Positions 42,089-50,167 of a stretch of DNA of 64,000 bases are shown here, in pieces; within the stretch, counting starts at the first letter, position 1, and each line of letters starts with the position of its first letter. Below the pieces are notes generated by a model. It did not search any database. It worked only from the letters and a program-made list of their open reading frames with translations, and was not told the DNA's origin. Made by a program: the position numbers and the translations under genes. This DNA is from Candidatus Avelusimicrobium luingense (GTDB lineage: Bacteria > Elusimicrobiota > Elusimicrobia > Elusimicrobiales > Elusimicrobiaceae): positions 146,904 to 210,903 of the forward strand of contig OOHK01000003.1 of NCBI GenBank assembly GCA_900315845.1, given 5' to 3'.

Positions 42089-43301
42089 TCCGACTTGCAA
42101 ACATTTCGGCGTGTGCGGCGGGTGCGCGCTACTTAATTTATCCTACGACGAGCAAGTGGCTCAAAAACAAGCCAAATTGCAAGAAACTTTGCGCGAATTT
42201 TGGCCGCACGAAATTTCCGTTACCAAAACGGACGAGCCGTTTTATTTTAGAAATAAAGTAGAGTTGGGTTTTTGCCACCAAGTCAAATGGCGCGAAGATT
42301 ACAATAAAAAAGATCCTGCCAACAAAACCCGCCCGCTGGAGTTTGAACAGGCTCTCGGCTTTAAGTATAAAGGACGTTTTGATAGAGCCGTAGAAATTAG
42401 CGAGTGCCTTTTATTTAGCCGGCAATTAGTGCCGCTTTTGGATGCCTTGCGCGTGTGGGCCGCCGCCGAAAATTTACCGTATTACGATACGCGCAAACAT
42501 ACAGGCGTCTTGCGCCACCTTTTGGTGCGTGAAGGCAAAAATACCGGCGAGCAAATTGTCGTTTTATTTGTAACGGATGATTTTAACGAAAAAACGTTTG
42601 TGTCCGCGGTGGAGTCCGTGTTGCCAAACGCCAACATTATGGCCGCGGTAAATACGGGGTTGGCCGACACTGCCGCGCCGGAAAGTTTGCGTGTGTTAAA
42701 AGGCAAAGACCATATTTTTGAAAAGATTATTTTAACGGGCGAAAACGGCACGCAAGAGCGCGAAGTTTTATTCAAACTTTCTCCGCAGTCGTTCTTTCAA
42801 ACCAATACCAAAACGGCGCAAAAAATGTATTCCGTCGTGCGCGGGTTCGTTAAAAAACTCGCCCCGAAGAAAATTTACGACTTATACGGCGGCGCGGGGA
42901 GTTTTTCTTTGTCTTGTGCCGACTTGTGTGAAAAGTCAATTTGCGTGGAAAGTGTCGCGCCTGCTATTTACAACGGCATTGAAAACGCCAAACTAAACGG
43001 CGTGAAAAATGTGCAATTTTTCTGCGCCAAAGTGGAAGATTTTGTTAAACAACAACCGATTGAAAAGAAAGACGCCTTGATTATTCTGGATCCGCCGCGC
43101 GGCGGTATGCACCCCAAAGCCGCCAAGGCGGTAGCGGAGTCGGGCGTGGAAAATGTGCTTTATATTTCGTGCAACCCGGTTACGCTGGCTAACGATCTGA
43201 AAATTCTCACGCAGCATTATGAAATTCTACACGTGGAAGCGTTTGACTTCTTCCCGCACAGCGAGCACATTGAAACGTTTGTGCAGTTGAAATTAAAATA
43301 G
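42081..43301 (+). CDS. RlmD/TrmA-type RNA (uracil-C5)-methyltransferase
   Basis: SAM-dependent methyltransferase of 406 residues that makes 5-methyluridine in rRNA or tRNA. The N-terminal iron-sulfur cysteines are CKHFGVCGGC (about residues 5-14), with a fourth in ISECLLF. FFQTNTKTAQKMY, SAM motif DLYGGAGSFSLSCA (about 272-285), and the catalytic Cys in YISCNPVTLANDL (about 360) are all typical. No TRAM domain is present, which fits RlmC-like or clostridial-type members. Which uridine it targets is open. Confidence 0.9.
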   Translation: MPNPTCKHFGVCGGCALLNLSYDEQVAQKQAKLQETLREFWPHEISVTKTDEPFYFRNKVELGFCHQVKWREDYNKKDPANKTRPLEFEQALGFKYKGRFDRAVEISECLLFSRQLVPLLDALRVWAAAENLPYYDTRKHTGVLRHLLVREGKNTGEQIVVLFVTDDFNEKTFVSAVESVLPNANIMAAVNTGLADTAAPESLRVLKGKDHIFEKIILTGENGTQEREVLFKLSPQSFFQTNTKTAQKMYSVVRGFVKKLAPKKIYDLYGGAGSFSLSCADLCEKSICVESVAPAIYNGIENAKLNGVKNVQFFCAKVEDFVKQQPIEKKDALIILDPPRGGMHPKAAKAVAESGVENVLYISCNPVTLANDLKILTQHYEILHVEAFDFFPHSEHIETFVQLKLK

Positions 43302-43309
43302 GGGTAAAT

Positions 43310-43840
43310 ATGAAACGTATTTCAGCAACAAAAAAAATATCTTGGTGGCGCGTGTTGCTAGCCTATTTGTTGGATACATTTATGATATTTCTGTCTTCGC
43401 TGATTGTTATATTTAGTTGGGGAATGTTTTGTATGCAGTGGGGGATAGAAGTCCACAGTACGGATATGTTTATCGGTAAGTGCTTTTGGCGAGGATTGGG
43501 CGTATGGTTGGCTTTAGGATATTTTGGCTGGTATGAAAAAAAACACGCTACTTCTATTGGTAAAAGTGCGGTTGATCTAAAAATCGTTGCCGCTAAAACT
43601 AACCGGTGGAATGTCTTTGGGGCGTATCTGATAGATTTTATTTTAATGGCTTTATTTTGTGCCGCTTGTGTGATGTTCCGTTTCGTCCAACCGGGAGACG
43701 GCCTATGGTTTTTAGCGTGGAGTACCCCTTTTGTCTATTTTACTTTGACGGAAGGAATTACCGGTTCTTCCGTCGGTAAAAAATTATTTAGGATACGAGT
43801 TCGTAACGAAAGGATCTCTCGTAAATCACGCAAGAACTAA
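43310..43840 (+). CDS. RDD-like membrane protein with two repeated units
   Basis: Membrane protein of 176 residues with four hydrophobic segments. It seems built from two similar halves. The first runs WRVLLAYLLDTFMIF to ATSIGKSAVDLKIV, the second NVFGAYLIDFILMALF to GSSVGKKLFRIRVRN. Each half has the RDD-family pattern of Asp in the first helix and a G(K)-basic loop after the second. The basic C-terminal tail ends RKSRKN. Function of the family is poorly known. It starts after GGGGTAAAT and precedes the TfoX-domain gene by three bases. Confidence 0.7.
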   Translation: MKRISATKKISWWRVLLAYLLDTFMIFLSSLIVIFSWGMFCMQWGIEVHSTDMFIGKCFWRGLGVWLALGYFGWYEKKHATSIGKSAVDLKIVAAKTNRWNVFGAYLIDFILMALFCAACVMFRFVQPGDGLWFLAWSTPFVYFTLTEGITGSSVGKKLFRIRVRNERISRKSRKN

Positions 43841-43843
43841 TGT

Positions 43844-44164
43844 ATGGCAACCGGTAAAGAGTTTGTAGATTTTATTTTAGACCAACTGTCCGGCTTGCCG
43901 GGAGTGCGTACGCGCGCCATGATGGGCGAGTATGTGTTGTATTATCAAGAAAAAGTAGTCGGTGGGTTGTATGATAACCGCTTACTCGTTAAGCCGGTTT
44001 CATCGGCCCTTGCGTTGGTAAAAAACCCGGTGTTAGAGCCGCCTTATCCGGGGGCGAAACCGTTACTGCTTATAGAAAATGTAGAGGACCGGAAATTTTT
44101 AACAGATATAGTCAAAACAGTTGCCGCGCAATTACCCGCGCCAAAACCTAAAAAATCAAAATGA
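43844..44164 (+). CDS. TfoX N-terminal domain protein
   Basis: Small protein of 106 residues consisting of a single TfoX/Sxy N-terminal domain, seen in VRTRAMMGEYVLYYQEKVVGGLYDNRLLVK and the later PYPGAKPLLLIENVED. In gamma-proteobacteria TfoX controls competence genes, but stand-alone N-terminal domains are widespread and uncharacterised. It overlaps the helicase gene by 4 bases. Confidence 0.85.
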   Translation: MATGKEFVDFILDQLSGLPGVRTRAMMGEYVLYYQEKVVGGLYDNRLLVKPVSSALALVKNPVLEPPYPGAKPLLLIENVEDRKFLTDIVKTVAAQLPAPKPKKSK

Positions 44165-46608
44165 CCTTACAAGACGCTCTAAATTCGCTTAACCCCCAGC
44201 AACTTTCCGCCGTTAATTATGACGGCGGGCCGTGCCTGATTGTGGCCGGGGCCGGAACGGGAAAAACAAAAACGTTAACCACCAAAATCGCCAAACTGAT
44301 TGCGGATGGGTATAACCCCTCGCGCATTTTAGCGGTTACATTTACGAACAAAGCCGCCGGAGAAATGCGGGAGCGTGTAGAGCAACTTGTTCCCGGTAAT
44401 GCCCGGCGTGTGTGGATACATACATTTCACTCTTTTGGGGTGCGGCTCTTACGTCAACACGCAGAAACGTTGGGTTTGTCAAAAGATTTTGCTATTTACG
44501 ATGAAAACGACCAAAAAAAGGTAGTTACTTTACTGCTTGAGCAAATGGGCGTTAAAGAGCCTAAAAAAGAAGTGGGGCAGATTGTCAGTGCGATTTCCCG
44601 CGCTAAAGACGATATGATTTCGTCCGATATGTTCATGCAATCGGCTACTGCGTCCGGGTTAGACGGTAAAATCCGCGCCGCGGAAATTTACCGCCGCTAC
44701 GAGCAAAAATTAAAAGAAGCGGGCGCGTTAGATTTTGGCGATCTTTTAGTAAAAACGGCCGTTTTATTGCGCGATCATGAAGATATCCGTACATACTATC
44801 AATCTTTCTTTCAATATGTTTTAGTGGACGAATATCAGGATACGAACCGTACCCAATACTTAATTACCAAAATGCTCGCGGCGCAACACCGCAAATTGTG
44901 TGTAGTGGGCGACCCGGACCAGAGTATTTATTCGTGGCGTGGTGCGAACATCCGCAACATTTTGGACTTTGAAAAAGATTTCAAGGACGCTAAAATCATC
45001 ACGCTGGAGCAAAATTACCGCTCTACCAAAGTTATTTTGGATGCGTCAAATAAACTGATTTGCAAAAATAAACAACGCAAAGAGAAAAACCTCTTTACCG
45101 AAAAAGACGCCGGCGACCCGATTGAAGTGCGCCAATTAGAAAGCGAAGGGCGCGAAGCGCGTTGGGTTAGTCAAAATATTAAGTCGCTCGTGGAAGTGGA
45201 AGGGGAAAGCCTAAAAGATATTGCTGTTTTCTATCGCACCAACGCACAGAGCCGCAGTTTTGAAGACTCGTTTAGACGTTATCAAATTCCGTATCGTTTA
45301 ATCGGTACGGTGCGCTTTTATGACCGTAAAGAAATTAAGGATATGATGTGCTATGCGCGTATTTTAGTTACGCCGCAAGATGACGTCAGTTTGCTTCGTA
45401 TTATCAATACTCCCACGCGAGGTCTTGGTAAAACGGCGCAAGAGCGGTTGGTGGCTCACGCGCAGGAAAAACAGATTTCTTTGTACGATGCGCTTAAAAA
45501 TGCGGCCTATGTACCGGGGTTGAGTTCGGCGGCTGTCAAAGCATCTATCAAATTCGCGCAACTGTTTGAAAAGTGGCGTAGCGAAATGCTTTTTACAACG
45601 CCTACCGATATTTTCCAAAAAATTTTGGCCGAATCGGGCTATATGGATAGTGTCAAAGCCGATATGGAAAAAGACCCGGAAGCCGAGAGCCGTTTGCAAA
45701 ACTTGGACGCTTTAATCAACGCCGTTAAAGAATATGAAGAACGGTGCGAAAAAGGCGAAAAGCAACCTTCCGTAGCCGATTTTTTACAGGAAATTTCACT
45801 TTTGTCCGGCGATGATGATTCGCAAGCCGGCGAGGGCGGAGCGGTAACTTTGATGACCGTGCACCTGGCTAAAGGGCTTGAGTTTGAGGATGTGTTTGTA
45901 ACGGGTTTAGAAGAAAATCTTTTCCCCATCGGGCGCGATAATGACGATGAATTGGAAGAAGAACGCCGCCTTTGCTACGTGGCGATGACGCGCGCGCGCA
46001 AGCGGTTGTTTTTAACGTACGCCCAAACGCGTCGTAAATTCGGGCAACTGCAGGAAAATTTACCGTCGCGCTTTTTGTTTGAAAGCGGTTTGTTAGACGA
46101 AAACGAAGTGGAAGAAACCGCGCCGCGCGCACGTTTTGCGTGGGGTGGAAATTCGTCTTATTCCGGCGGTAATTACGAACGCTTTAGAGAGCGAAAACGC
46201 CAATACGGCGGTTTTGAGGGCGCAGTACATAAGAGCCGTTTCCAAAAACGCTATGATGAGGACGGCTATGAAATTCAAGAAGATGACAATTTAGATTATA
46301 CGTCCTATTCCTATCCGCAGACGCCAGGCGTCGGCTCGCTATACGCCAAACCGCAAAAGCCGTCTAATTCTTCCGGCTATAAATTGTCCGATCCGCGCCG
46401 TATTTTAGGTGAGCCGCCCGCTCCCAAACCGGCTGAAAAAAACGCGGACGGAGTTGCGGTGGGCGGCATGGTAAAGCATGGTGTTTTCGGGCAAGGCAAA
46501 ATTGTGCAGATTGCGGGCAGCGGCGAAAGTGCCAAAATTACGGTAGTATTTGGTAACGGAACCCGCCGGACATTTATGCTCAAATTTGCGCCGTTAGAAA
46601 TTTTATAG
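44161..46608 (+). CDS. UvrD/PcrA family DNA helicase
   Basis: Superfamily 1A 3'-5' helicase of 815 residues acting in repair and replication restart. Motifs in order: Q-motif LNPQQLSAV, Walker A AGAGTGKTKTL (about 30-40), Ia TFTNKAAGEM, II VDEYQDTN (about 223-230), III GDPDQSIYSWRGA, IV LEQNYRS, V VHLAKGLEFEDVFVTG and VI CYVAMTRARKRLF. The tail beyond residue 650 is rich in R, Y, G and P. It ends in a KHGVFGQGKIVQI-type tudor-like domain, as in PcrA. It overlaps the TfoX gene and ends before a pilin remnant. Confidence 0.94.
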   Translation: MTLQDALNSLNPQQLSAVNYDGGPCLIVAGAGTGKTKTLTTKIAKLIADGYNPSRILAVTFTNKAAGEMRERVEQLVPGNARRVWIHTFHSFGVRLLRQHAETLGLSKDFAIYDENDQKKVVTLLLEQMGVKEPKKEVGQIVSAISRAKDDMISSDMFMQSATASGLDGKIRAAEIYRRYEQKLKEAGALDFGDLLVKTAVLLRDHEDIRTYYQSFFQYVLVDEYQDTNRTQYLITKMLAAQHRKLCVVGDPDQSIYSWRGANIRNILDFEKDFKDAKIITLEQNYRSTKVILDASNKLICKNKQRKEKNLFTEKDAGDPIEVRQLESEGREARWVSQNIKSLVEVEGESLKDIAVFYRTNAQSRSFEDSFRRYQIPYRLIGTVRFYDRKEIKDMMCYARILVTPQDDVSLLRIINTPTRGLGKTAQERLVAHAQEKQISLYDALKNAAYVPGLSSAAVKASIKFAQLFEKWRSEMLFTTPTDIFQKILAESGYMDSVKADMEKDPEAESRLQNLDALINAVKEYEERCEKGEKQPSVADFLQEISLLSGDDDSQAGEGGAVTLMTVHLAKGLEFEDVFVTGLEENLFPIGRDNDDELEEERRLCYVAMTRARKRLFLTYAQTRRKFGQLQENLPSRFLFESGLLDENEVEETAPRARFAWGGNSSYSGGNYERFRERKRQYGGFEGAVHKSRFQKRYDEDGYEIQEDDNLDYTSYSYPQTPGVGSLYAKPQKPSNSSGYKLSDPRRILGEPPAPKPAEKNADGVAVGGMVKHGVFGQGKIVQIAGSGESAKITVVFGNGTRRTFMLKFAPLEIL

Positions 46609-46643
46609 AAAGTGATTTCCCCGCGGGTGTAGACTTATCTTAG

Positions 46644-46759
46644 TTATTCCAAAATACATGGCTTCTTTTGGGTTATAGTGCCGTCGGCTAAAATGCCGAT
46701 AATTAACACAACGACTAATAATTCTATCAACGTGAAACCGATTAGATTATTTTTTCCAT
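46644..46759 (-). pseudogene. Frameshifted and truncated pilin remnant
   Basis: On minus, AAGGAG is followed by ATG (46759) and an A-run; the ATG frame stops after five codons. Shifting one base in the A-run gives the frame N-L-I-G then [17 protein letters not shown], the same signal helix as the intact pilins. The reading then continues as DGTITQKKPCILE and stops at 46644. So only the leader and N-terminal helix remain, separated from their ATG by one base. The whole globular domain is missing. It lies at the convergent 3' end of the helicase gene, like the intact pilin genes elsewhere. Confidence 0.8.
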
Positions 46760-46819
46760 CGGTTGCTCCTTGTATAAGGTTGTCTTATTATATAAAATAA
46801 ATTTTAAGGAGCCTTTTTT

Positions 46820-47101
46820 ATGGAAATTACAAAAAAAGATGTAGAATTGGCGGGCAAACTCGCCAATATGCGTATTAACGAAGAAGAAACCGCTTTGTAT
46901 GAAGCCCAATTAAAAGCGTTGTTTAATTGGGTGCAAGAATTATCCGCTATCAATACAGATGGCGTGAAACTGACGAACGTCAATTTGGCCGCACATATCC
47001 GCCCCGACGTGCCGGTGGAAAACGAAGCGCTCGCGCAAGAATTGCGTAACGATTTTGCCGCCGAAGAAAACGGCTGTGCCAAAGTAAAAAAGGTGCTTTA
47101 A
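46820..47101 (+). CDS. gatC: Glu/Asp-tRNA amidotransferase subunit C
   Basis: Small subunit of 93 residues of the GatCAB amidotransferase, which converts Glu-tRNA-Gln and Asp-tRNA-Asn to the amide forms. It wraps around GatA and stabilises the complex. Family features are KDVELAGKLANMRINEEE at the start, the central FNWVQELSAINTDGV and the RPDVPVE loop. AAGGAG precedes the ATG. gatB is not in this window. Confidence 0.92.
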   Translation: MEITKKDVELAGKLANMRINEEETALYEAQLKALFNWVQELSAINTDGVKLTNVNLAAHIRPDVPVENEALAQELRNDFAAEENGCAKVKKVL

Positions 47102-47102
47102 T

Positions 47103-48518
47103 ATGATGACGATTTCCCAAATTATTGAGTCCATTTCGTCCGGTAAAAAAACCGCCGAACAAATTACCCGCGAGTCGCTGGCCGTCATCGCCGATAAAAA
47201 CCCTACCATTAACGCGTTTGTGGAAGTGTTTGAGCAAGACGCGCTCGCACAGGCCAAAGCAGTAGATGAAAAACGTGCGCGCGGGGAAAAATTAGGCCCG
47301 CTTGCCGGTGTCCCTGTGGCTATTAAAGATAACATTTTATACAAAGGTCACAAAGCCACCTGCTGTTCCAAAATGCTGGCTAATTATGTGGCGCCATATA
47401 CTTCTACCGTCGTAGAAAAATTGCTGGCGGCCGATGCGGTCATTATCGGGCGAACCAATATGGACGAATTCGCTATGGGCAGCACGAACCAAACTTCGGC
47501 TTGGGGTATTGTGAAAAACCCGGTAGATATTGAGCGCGTCCCCGGCGGAAGTTCCGGCGGAAGTGCGGCTGCGGTAGCGGCGGGCATGGTGCCGTTAGCC
47601 CTCGGTACGGATACGGGCGGCTCTGTCAGACAACCGGCCAGTTTTTGCGGTATCGTCGGTGTAAAACCGGGGTACGGACGTATTTCGCGTTACGGAGTGA
47701 TTGCGTTTGCTTCCAGCGCGGACCAAGTCGGCGTGCTCGCGGCAAACGTGCATGACGCCGCTTTGGGATTAGAAGTGTTATCCGGTAAAGACGAACACGA
47801 TTCTACTTCGTTAGAAGCCCCCGTGCCTGCTTACACAAAACAATTCACGGCAGACTTAAAGGGGGTAAAAGTCGGTCTTCCCAAAGGATTTTTGGACGGG
47901 CTGTATGAAGATATCAAAGCGCGTATTGTGTTGGCTGCCGAACACGTTAAAAAATTAGGCGCAGAAGTGGTGGAAGTAGATGTGCCGTATGCTAAATACT
48001 CGGCGGCGTGTTATTACATTATTACCAGCGCGGAAGCCAGTTCCAATTTAGGACGCTTTGACGGTATCCGTTACGGATATTCGGCCCAAAACGCACCCGA
48101 TTTAAATGCTTATTACCAAGATTCCCGCGCGGAGTTTGGTATAGAAGTTAAAAAACGCTTGATGATCGGTACGTTTGCGCTTACATCCAAACGCTATGAA
48201 GAATGTTTCTTAAAAGCGATGAAAGTGCGCGAACTCATCCGCGACGATTTCAAAAAAGTATTTGAAAAAGTAGATGTTTTGTTAACACCCACTTCGCCGA
48301 TGACCGCATTTCGTATCGGCCAACACAAAGATAATCCGCTTGCGCTCTATCTGGCGGACTTATATACTTGCCCCGGCAATATCGGCGGCTTGGCCGGTAT
48401 CAGCGTGCCATTTGGGTTAGATAAAAAAGGTCTTCCGGTAGGGGTACAATTCTACGGGCCGATTTTACAGGAAGAAAAAATCTTGAACGCAGCACATGCG
48501 TTGGAGCAAAGTTTATGA
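47103..48518 (+). CDS. gatA: Glu/Asp-tRNA amidotransferase subunit A
   Basis: Amidase-signature enzyme of 471 residues that hydrolyses glutamine and passes the ammonia to GatB. The Ser-cisSer-Lys triad is seen as Lys in VAIKDNI (about residue 76), cis-Ser in PGGSSGGSAAAVAAG (about 150-164) and the nucleophile in DTGGSVRQPASFCG (about 173-186). The start is one base after the gatC stop; a second ATG follows immediately. It overlaps the Nudix gene by 4 bases. Confidence 0.95.
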   Translation: MMTISQIIESISSGKKTAEQITRESLAVIADKNPTINAFVEVFEQDALAQAKAVDEKRARGEKLGPLAGVPVAIKDNILYKGHKATCCSKMLANYVAPYTSTVVEKLLAADAVIIGRTNMDEFAMGSTNQTSAWGIVKNPVDIERVPGGSSGGSAAAVAAGMVPLALGTDTGGSVRQPASFCGIVGVKPGYGRISRYGVIAFASSADQVGVLAANVHDAALGLEVLSGKDEHDSTSLEAPVPAYTKQFTADLKGVKVGLPKGFLDGLYEDIKARIVLAAEHVKKLGAEVVEVDVPYAKYSAACYYIITSAEASSNLGRFDGIRYGYSAQNAPDLNAYYQDSRAEFGIEVKKRLMIGTFALTSKRYEECFLKAMKVRELIRDDFKKVFEKVDVLLTPTSPMTAFRIGQHKDNPLALYLADLYTCPGNIGGLAGISVPFGLDKKGLPVGVQFYGPILQEEKILNAAHALEQSL

Positions 48519-49000
48519 TCGTTTCCGAATTTTCGTGCGGTGGCGTGGTCTTAGACGGGAAAAAAGTATTATTGGTCCAAGTCAAAAATATGAAAGGCAA
48601 AAAGATTTGGACGTTCCCCAAAGGCCATATTGAAGCGGGGGAAACACCCCGTCAAGCGGCACTGCGCGAAGTGTTGGAGGAAACAGGCTATCGTGCCAGT
48701 ATTATTTACCCGATGATTCGCGTGCATTACGCATTTACGCTGCAGGGAAACTACATTAAAAAAATGGTGCAGTGGTATTTGATGAAAAAGTTGGGCCGCA
48801 TCGGCAAACACGACGCCTCCGAAATTATTGCGATACGGTGGGTATCTTTGCCCAAAGCCCACGAACTGGTACAATATCCCAGCGATATCCGTTTGTTGGA
48901 TATGCTGATGTCGTCTATGCATATCCGCCGTAAAGAGGAAGAAATGCCGGAAGATTCGGAAAACACGCAGTTATTGCGTGAGCACGGTGCTAAAGAATAA
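48515..49000 (+). CDS. Nudix hydrolase
   Basis: Nudix-family pyrophosphohydrolase of 161 residues. The full Nudix box is present: G-HIEAG-E-TPRQAAL-REVLEETGY (about residues 37-58), supplying the Mg-binding glutamates. The opening FSCGGVVL and FPKGHIEAGE resemble Ap4A/8-oxo-dGTP type members, but the substrate cannot be inferred. An acidic tail follows residue 140. It is coupled to gatA by ATGA overlap. Confidence 0.88.
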   Translation: MIVSEFSCGGVVLDGKKVLLVQVKNMKGKKIWTFPKGHIEAGETPRQAALREVLEETGYRASIIYPMIRVHYAFTLQGNYIKKMVQWYLMKKLGRIGKHDASEIIAIRWVSLPKAHELVQYPSDIRLLDMLMSSMHIRRKEEEMPEDSENTQLLREHGAKE

Positions 49001-49021
49001 ACGTTGCATTATTCTTATTTC

Positions 49022-49053
49022 AAAAAGTCCAACCGGTGCGGTTGGACTTTTTG
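49022..49053 (+). terminator. Terminator of the gatCA-nudix operon
   Basis: AAAAAGTCCAACC pairs with GGTTGGACTTTTT around a 5-6 base loop. It stands 64 bases before pheS. Confidence 0.92.
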
Positions 49054-49104
49054 TTGTCAGGCGGGGATTGTATCTCGCACTATACGCGCGCGTGCGTAAA
49101 ATAC

Positions 49105-49110
49105 TATAAT
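49105..49110 (+). promoter_or_regulatory. -10 element placed for a leaderless pheS transcript
   Basis: TATAAT is followed by six bases (ATCATT) and then the pheS ATG at 49117, so the expected start of transcription is the A of ATG. There is no ribosome site. No good -35 element is visible at the usual distance. Confidence 0.6.
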
Positions 49111-49116
49111 ATCATT

Positions 49117-50157
49117 ATGACTATTGCCGAATTTCAAACCGCTTGCGACACTATTGCGCAAGAATATACTGATAAAATTGCCCACGCCGCCGATCTCGCC
49201 GCCGTGGAAGAACTGCGCGTAGCCTCTTTAGGGCGCAAAGGCGCGCTGACCGAACTACTCAAAAATCTCAAAGATTTTTCTATTGAAGATAAAAAAACAG
49301 CCGGGCCGCTCGGTAATGCCTTAAAGGCTAAACTAACCGCTGCGTTAGATGAAAAAACCGACTTGCTCGCCGCCAAAGAAATCAACGAAGAATTAAATAA
49401 AGTAGATTTGGATTTAACACTCCCCGGTTATCCCGTTGCAAAAGGCCATCGTCATCCGTTATCGGTGGCGCAAGACCGCATGACCGAAATTCTGTCGCAA
49501 CTCGGTTTTGAATGGGCAGAAGGGCCGTGGGTGGAAGACGAAAAGCACAATTTTGATTTGTTAAATATTCCTTTGCACCATCCGGCGCGTGACGCACAAG
49601 ATACTTTTTTTGTAGATAGCAAAATGCCGTTGGTGCTTCGTACGCATACGTCCAATGTGCAAAGCCGGTATATGGAAAAACACAAACCGCCGCTTCGCAT
49701 CATGGCCCCGGGCCGCGTGTTCAGAAACGACAGTTTAGACGCTACCCACAGCCCCGTGTTCCACCAAATTGAAGGATTGTATGTGGATAAAAACGTTAGC
49801 ATGGCCGACTTAAAAAGCGACTTAACTGCGTTTATGAAAGGGTTATTTGGGAACAAGGCCGAAATCCGTTTTCGCCCGTCATTTTTTCCGTTCACAGAGC
49901 CCAGCGTGGAAGTAGATGTTAAATGCGTATTTTGCCAAGGCAAAGGCTGTAACGTGTGCAAAGGCAGCGGATGGATTGAAATGCTCGGCGCGGGCGTAGT
50001 CCACCCTAACGTCTTAAAAAACTGTGGCATTGACCCGAATGAATTTAGCGGCTACGCGTTTGGTATGGGCGTGGAAAGATTAGCGATGATGATGCTGAAT
50101 ATCAAAGATATCCGCACTTTTTACGAGAACGATTTGCGCGTACTCAAACAATTTTAA
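49117..50157 (+). CDS. pheS: Phenylalanyl-tRNA synthetase alpha subunit
   Basis: Class II aminoacyl-tRNA synthetase subunit of 346 residues carrying the aminoacylation site. After an N-terminal coiled coil come motif 2 (RVFRNDSLDATHSPVFHQIEG, about residues 205-225) and motif 3 (GYAFGMGVERLAMM, about 318-331). A CVFCQGKGCNVCKGSG insertion near 275 could bind zinc. I start at ATG 49117, which begins with the family-typical TIAEFQTACDTI. An in-frame start at 49036 lies inside the preceding terminator and cannot be right. No Shine-Dalgarno. Confidence 0.95.
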   Translation: MTIAEFQTACDTIAQEYTDKIAHAADLAAVEELRVASLGRKGALTELLKNLKDFSIEDKKTAGPLGNALKAKLTAALDEKTDLLAAKEINEELNKVDLDLTLPGYPVAKGHRHPLSVAQDRMTEILSQLGFEWAEGPWVEDEKHNFDLLNIPLHHPARDAQDTFFVDSKMPLVLRTHTSNVQSRYMEKHKPPLRIMAPGRVFRNDSLDATHSPVFHQIEGLYVDKNVSMADLKSDLTAFMKGLFGNKAEIRFRPSFFPFTEPSVEVDVKCVFCQGKGCNVCKGSGWIEMLGAGVVHPNVLKNCGIDPNEFSGYAFGMGVERLAMMMLNIKDIRTFYENDLRVLKQF

Positions 50158-50167
50158 GGAGTCTTTC

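Noticed and set aside
44161..46608. Possible fused or split helicase because of the low-complexity tail
   Set aside because: All helicase motifs are in one frame, and a tail with a terminal tudor-like domain is normal for PcrA.
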